This document shows positions 59,601 through 64,000 of a DNA stretch of 64,000 nt, piece after piece. Origin of the DNA: Trileptium ribeirensis (lineage: Eukaryota > Nematoda > Enoplea > Enoplida > Thoracostomopsidae); NCBI GenBank assembly GCA_030248225.1, contig JASANE010027764.1:1-64000 (forward strand), written 5' to 3'. Every line of letters begins with the position of its first letter. Positions within the stretch are counted from its first letter, which is position 1. The position numbers and the translations under genes were made by a program. A model generated the notes under the pieces. That model was not told where the DNA came from and searched no databases. It saw only the letters and a list, made by a program, of their open reading frames with translations.

Positions 59601-62107
59601 CCGGTTTCAGTATGGTTTTTGCTCTTTGCCGGAGAGCAACACCATTTTCGCCGGAACCGGAATTTCGGCTATTCCCTCAAATATATATGTATATGGGCTG
59701 TTGTGAAGGTGGCGCCCACCGGTGCTTCCTTCATGACTGTATTCGGAGCATAGTCAACACCTCAATTAAAATCATCAGCAGTCATCTTTGCCGCACGCCT
59801 GCTTTGATTTCAAATGGCGACTGCTAGACTGATAGTAAAATTGCTTCGTTATATAAAGCAGTTGACAGCGCATACCGTCGCCTTCAACAATGTTACGTCT
59901 GATTCTGTCTACCGAATCAAATCCTGCTTCAATAAGTTCAAAAAGTAACAATAGTCGACCGCGTCAATTTGCGTGGGTGTTGCAGCAGTAGTCGCAGTGT
60001 CGAAATTTGGTTTACGCAGCTCTTACTTGGCCTAAAGCCCGCTTGGTCCTCCCTAGTCAGACTGTGGCGCGTTGATTTGAAACGGTTCATCACCACTGCC
60101 TTAGGCACTTTGAAGCCAATGCTTAAAAGTGATGTACCACGGTAGTTTTTTCATTCCGTGCTGTGCTCTTTCTTGAACAACTCAATTATAACAGCTGTTC
60201 GCCAGGCTTGCGGAATTTTCGTCTGCTGGCATGTTATCGCAAACAGTCGTTCTCATTCCCTCATCATTACATCGCCACCCCATTTCAGCATCACTGGCAG
60301 AATCCCATTTAGTTCGGCGGCCTTTCTATTGCGCACTGATTGCACCGCCTTTTTTCTTTATGAGTGGATTGTGGTCGTATGTGATTTCGGCATCGTGCCA
60401 GCCAACTGTCGACGACTCGTTCGGAGAGTTTCTTGGAGGCTCTGCATTAAGCAGTTGTTGACAGTGTTCTTTCCATCCTGTACAACTGCTCCTGAATGTT
60501 GCTTATTACTTGTCCCGCGGCATTTTGTCATATCATTGGTTCCAGTTGATCTTCCAAAGGCGCGCTTTACCAGTCGATTCAATTTTCGATAGTCACCCAT
60601 GTTTCTATGCCGTTGTAGCTCGTCAACGAATGTGTTCAATTAAGCATCTTTATCTGACTTTATAGAGATATCCAGAGACTTCTTTAGAATTGATTTTGTG
60701 GATGACAACGAGGCAGCTTTATACTTTGAGGAAACGACAAATGTCGTCGGTGGTCCAGCGTACCTTTTTCTTGGCACCAGGTTTCGCAGTTATTTATGCC
60801 CCGGACAGCGTGACATTAGTAATGGTTTCCCAAGCGCTGTTATTGAACTGTTCGTCTGTTAACGCCTGAAAACGATTGGCTATATGAATTTGGAACTCAC
60901 TGCTCAACGAATCTATTGAAAGTCTTTAAGCATCTACATGCGGCTGCGTGCGATACCGATTTCTATACCCGGTTTGATTTAGACGCTAGCTGCAGTAGAA
61001 CGTGAACGGATGACAACGTATAGCCCTAGTAGGTTGGACAATAATTGGTGTCCGCACACTTTCATAGCCTGTGGACACGCAGTGGTCGATCTGATTGCGA
61101 TACATCCCGTTCGGAGCAACACAGGTTTCCAGATGCCTTTGTTTGCGTTGGCCAAACTGCCACAACAACTAACAATATACATAGTAACACATACTGGCTA
61201 AACTAATATATATTTGAACATCAATATTAAAAGGATTGAATAACTCTGCGAGCCCAATTTCAACAGCAACAGGCAAGAAACTCAGTTAGTCAAGATTTTG
61301 GGAATGTCGGTTTTTAGAGTAGTTTTAAAAACCGAACACAAATTTCGAAAACACCTGATCTACGGAAAAGCAACATGGAGCTAAATTGTTGCCCCAATTC
61401 CATTGTTCCCGGGAAAGGTGGGTCCCAGCCAGCGTCTTCATGACGTAAGATAAAAAACTGTACACTTAAAACACGATCCGAACGGTGCTGTAGCGCATCA
61501 ATGCCAACAGTTACCTGGCCTCTCCACACATCCAATATTTTAACAGGAGGGCTTTGCGCTAGCCCCACCCGCTTCAACCTCGAAGAATCAGAAGATATCT
61601 GGGGCATTTCGCCGGGTTAGCTGGGGGGGGGAAACGTGATGGGTCTTTTCACTATGAGTATCGTGTTTACGCCAAAATGTGCGATAATTTTTGGTGTCAC
61701 CACAAAATACATGGGAAGATGTTGGGGACATGACCTGGAAATACCGCTGAGATCCTGAAGGAGCTCAAAAATTTTAAAGTCGCTCTATAATGACTGAGGC
61801 CAGATTAAAACTCTCGCTACTCTGTCAAAAATAACACATTTATTTTTAGTCATAGGACACACATGAAGACATAATATATTAACACTTGGAACTGCTAGTT
61901 TTGTCACTGCGTTATTATGCGTGCCAGAAGCCGAAGAAAACTACGAATAAATTTTATCGCTGCTACAATCGACGATAGTTTACTTACCATTGTCATTGCA
62001 GTTAGATGATCGTTCATTTGTGGCAACATAGGCTCTTCTTCCCCCACTTGCCAGTCGAGGTATACTATTTTATGCGAAAATGTCGAAAATTCGTTCGAAA
62101 AACACAC
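50467..62107 (-). CDS. TMED7: p24-gamma (TMED3/7-like) cargo receptor, partial (2 exons)
   Basis: Exons 62107-61988 and 50682-50467 join in phase 0. The first encodes [19 protein letters not shown] and [12 protein letters not shown], the C-terminal part of a GOLD domain. The second encodes [40 protein letters not shown] (coiled coil) and the start of a membrane helix ([17 protein letters not shown]). p24 proteins cycle between ER and Golgi in COPI/COPII vesicles and act as cargo receptors, for example for GPI-anchored proteins. The signal peptide and front of GOLD lie beyond the window. The last 13 residues (after ISQ) do not fit the usual FF-containing tail. A donor-like CAA|GTTAGT there suggests one more 3' exon, or the tail is decayed. 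The 11.3-kb intron is full of LINE relics. Confidence 0.8.
51933..51971. repeat. Perfect 13-bp inverted repeat with overlapping partner
   Basis: CGAGTGGAATGAG (51933-51945) is the exact reverse complement of CTCATTCCACTCG (51959-51971). A further arm TTCCACTCGC at 51911-51920 can pair with GCGAGTGGAA at 51932-51941, so alternative hairpins compete. It lies next to a short CA run and may be the end of a short mobile element. Confidence 0.7.
52508..52873 (-). pseudogene. LINE relic, C-terminal end of ORF2 (CR1/RTE-like)
   Basis: [14 protein letters not shown] and [10 protein letters not shown] match the post-RT signature of many CR1/RTE LINEs (typically LGHVLRM, then a W-K-x-PRGR element), followed across frames by [13 protein letters not shown] and [11 protein letters not shown]. 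Two frames are needed, so it is decayed. It lies in the p24 intron. Confidence 0.6.
53242..53760 (+). pseudogene. LINE relic, endonuclease part (plus strand)
   Basis: [20 protein letters not shown] resembles the LINE endonuclease motif G-V-G-x-x-L...L-x-W. It is followed in other frames by [15 protein letters not shown], which fits the segment before the catalytic GDFN motif. Frames are broken and the catalytic residues are not recognisable. Confidence 0.5.
54640..54880 (-). pseudogene. LINE relic, endonuclease part (minus strand)
   Basis: On the minus strand the reading [11 protein letters not shown] is followed, across a frame change, by [20 protein letters not shown]. The second matches the LINE AP-endonuclease motif G-D-F-N-A-Q with the leading Gly replaced by Asp. 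The surrounding frames are broken. Confidence 0.6.
56174..56430 (+). repeat. Dispersed repeat, copy 2
   Basis: Aligns with 44231-44545: GGAACCATCCATTTGAACCG, CCTGGTCTTCGAAACTTATA, AGTAAAACAGACGA and GAAGCTAATAATGTTTATTT. Moderately diverged. It carries no open frame of note. Confidence 0.75.
56966..59109 (-). pseudogene. LINE (R1/I-like) ORF2 relic: RT and C-terminal finger
   Basis: Reads right to left. The fragment around 59000 is followed by RT fingers ([20 protein letters not shown], 58796-58464), then a single in-frame TAG (58461-58463), then the RT palm (58463-57624). The palm has motif [10 protein letters not shown], motif [11 protein letters not shown] (usually GSPQGG) and motif C YSDDI (usually YADD, with both Asp kept). 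After broken frames comes the C-terminal finger CX2CX7HX4C ([17 protein letters not shown], near 57100). Between RT and finger I could not find an RNase H, so it is deleted or unreadable. The endonuclease front is missing. Dead copy inside the p24 intron, in the same orientation as that gene. Confidence 0.82.
59860..61190 (-). pseudogene. Second LINE ORF2 relic (CR1/RTE-like): endonuclease end, linker, RT start
   Basis: On the minus strand: [20 protein letters not shown] (end of endonuclease, near 61080), [15 protein letters not shown] and [11 protein letters not shown] (linker, near 60800), then RT with [68 protein letters not shown] and the motif-A-like FDSVDR near 59920. Several stops and frameshifts. 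The motif set is typical of CR1/RTE-type LINEs and differs from the R1/I-like copy next to it, so two LINE lineages inserted here. Confidence 0.78.
61988..62107 (-). CDS. TMED7: p24-gamma exon: end of GOLD domain
   Basis: 40 codons between acceptor TTTCTGTTTCAG (intron side, 62116-62108) and donor ACAATG|GTAAGT (61987 downward). [18 protein letters not shown] is diagnostic of the p24-gamma subfamily. Confidence 0.85.
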
Positions 62108-64000
62108 CTGAAACAGAAACAGTAACTTCATTGTTACTATTACCACTTGCGTAAACAAAAATGTAGCATAATATAGTCACGTTTAATCGCTAAACCAGCA
62201 ATCCTATGTTTATCAGAGAGATTAAAGCGGCAAAAGTGTTAAGCTCGCATCTATCTGTCCGTATATCTCAAAGATAAACAGTTAGAAAGAAAAATTAAGA
62301 CTACTTCGTAGGGCAGGCGTATAAGCACAATGAAATACTGTTCAATTATAGCGAGTCTTCCCGTCTGTAGAACAAACGTAAGAAGTCTATTGTCTAAGTC
62401 TCAATACTATTATTGTCATATGGAAAAACAGAAAAGTCATAGATCTCAGTTCTCATCTTATAAAAAAACGTTAGCATTGGTGCATTAACAGAACCTTTTA
62501 TATCCATTTTAGAACTTCAAAGAAAAAAAGATTTAAATTTTATCGCGTAACATTAGTTTAAGACGTGTTGCATACAAAAATTACTTGCCAAATGAAGACA
62601 AAACGACAAAAGTCACAATAGCCATGAAAACATTACATTTATGTGAGTTAAAAGGTTTTGCCAAGGTGTCAAGGCTTTGTTGAATCATTACAGATTTTAG
62701 AGTTGTAATAAATTTTTTGCCTGTTTATAGTGCGAACCCAGTGCAGTTACTGTTGTTGAATGTCACGTAAATAAGTTTTCTTGCTACCAGGCAGTCTGCT
62801 GCATTTCAGCTCTTGGAAGCAAAAATATATATCGTGCAGATTAGCTATCACTGCAATACCTTTGTCGAAATAGCGCCCTGAGAATAGCACCGCGACTTTT
62901 CAATACTTTTTTCTGATGTGTTATAGGAATTAGTTTACCGTTTTGTTGTGCTTGAAATCAGGCGTCCATTGCTATAAGTCATAGCGATAACCATAATTAG
63001 CTGGAATCGATTGTGCAGCAGTGTCACGTTACGCATAACCAAAGCTCTTTTATAGCTAGAGGGCACATGATTTATTGTTTTCTCACGCCTAGATTAAGTA
63101 CATTACATCCTTACAATTGTCGCCACTGTCAATTGAACTCCATGTGTCACTAAAGTCACTAGCTACAAACTGTTTGTATTCCAATTTTGCCGTACTTCGC
63201 CTGATACAGTAAAGCCGCTTCAATAAGAAGTATCGGCGCTATATGGATTATGCTGAATTGAGTTGCTTCGCATTTTGGGCCTCAGAAACTAGGAGTCAGC
63301 TACGACTCTTAACAAAGAGAGATGTCGTAGCTAGGGATCAAGGCCATAACTTCTGCAAATAACGAAAATTTTAGCAAAAAAACTTGGAAAATTTACAAAA
63401 ATTAGGCAAACATAGAAAAGGTTACCGTAAATTGTGCAAAATTTTGTCAAATTAGAAAATTTTAGCAAAATTTGATAAAAATGATGGAAGTGTAAATTGC
63501 GGTTGTTAAAAAAGAAAATTTTGGGGGTCAAGGGTAGGAGTTTTTCGCAGGGGCCACGCGTAGCGAGTGAATCCTCGCGGTATTAAAAGCTCAGGTCTGG
63601 GAAACATTACCTTGTTGGGATGACTTTTTTATGCAACGTGGACTGACTTCCGTGTGTGCGTTTTGGGTAGGATCTTGCAAATATGTAGAATTATTCATCA
63701 GCAGTTTGTAACTTATGAACTACATCAATAATCAATAACATTAACCGGTGTCAGGCTTATCGTGTCGGTGAGCTCTACGAAAGCAATAATAAATATGCGT
63801 ATGCAGATGTGCTCGAACATCCAGAAGCAACTCATAGTCTTCTTTTGGTCGTTTATTAATGAATACGTGGCGAGTTAAAATCTACGGTTTATTGTTTTCT
63901 TTGGATTAATCCGATTTTAAGAAATAAAGGACAACATGGATTCCACTTTCCTTGTTATCGAAATCCACAATCGATGTTCAAATATTATTTACATTTTGCC
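62108..64000. other. Intron or upstream region of the p24-like gene; no gene seen
   Basis: No exon of the p24 N-terminus (signal peptide, front of GOLD) could be recognised. The stretch contains simple AT-rich sequence with repeated AAATTTT-type words around 63360-63490. The gene's first exon is presumably beyond the right edge. Confidence 0.45.

Noticed and set aside
60158..60592. 144-codon plus-strand ORF
   Set aside because: Antisense of the CR1/RTE-like RT relic, whose conserved motifs are on the minus strand.
61314..61607. 97-codon minus-strand ORF near the p24 exon
   Set aside because: No family resemblance and no splice context consistent with the p24 gene. Treated as chance.

Overview
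The window reads as intron-rich, AT-rich nuclear DNA from an invertebrate animal, most likely an arthropod. The grounds are spliced animal genes with GT/AG introns, mostly about 2 kb, and a mix of Ty3/Gypsy LTR elements, an element with an insect-retrovirus-like fusion-protein Env, and R1/I-, CR1- and RTE-type LINE relics. A flatworm or other protostome is not excluded. There are no bacterial features, and I see no tRNA, rRNA or CRISPR.

Left part (1-29.7 kb). Bases 1-5.8 kb hold no gene I can support, only tandem repeats. From 5.8 to about 18.8 kb lies a very long, decayed LTR-retroelement-like unit (copy A, plus strand). Its order is gag, then a long unknown open region (called X here), then an Env-like fusion-glycoprotein region, then pol (protease, RT, RNase H, integrase), then further unknown ORFs. 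Env before pol is not the textbook Metaviridae order. A second copy (B, minus strand, 19.4-29.66 kb) mirrors copy A from X to the 3' ORFs, forming an inverted repeat with arms of about 10.3 kb around a 0.6 kb spacer. The spacer contains a third, more diverged fragment of the same family and a perfect hairpin. Both arms share stop codons, a frameshift and an altered RT active site. This points to duplication of an already dead copy, or passive mobilisation, rather than two independent insertions of a working element.

Middle part (32.4-49.1 kb). Seven consecutive plus-strand exons encode 320 codons of a PDXDC1-like (PLP-dependent decarboxylase domain) protein, with phases that join cleanly. First and later exons are outside or unseen. 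Its introns carry a 5'-truncated LINE with a 14-bp target-site duplication (39.7-40.6 kb). The region after the last visible exon holds a nearly intact Ty3/Gypsy element (about 44.9-49.1 kb). That element has one frameshift and a 3' LTR, but its 5' end is replaced by a 286-nt tract without a single T, which looks like an assembly or sequencing defect.

Right part (50.4-64 kb). Two minus-strand exons 11.3 kb apart encode the GOLD-domain end, coiled coil and membrane anchor of a p24-gamma (TMED3/7-like) cargo receptor. The intron between them is filled with relics of several LINEs in both orientations and a dispersed repeat that also occurs at 44.2 kb. The last 1.9 kb shows no gene.
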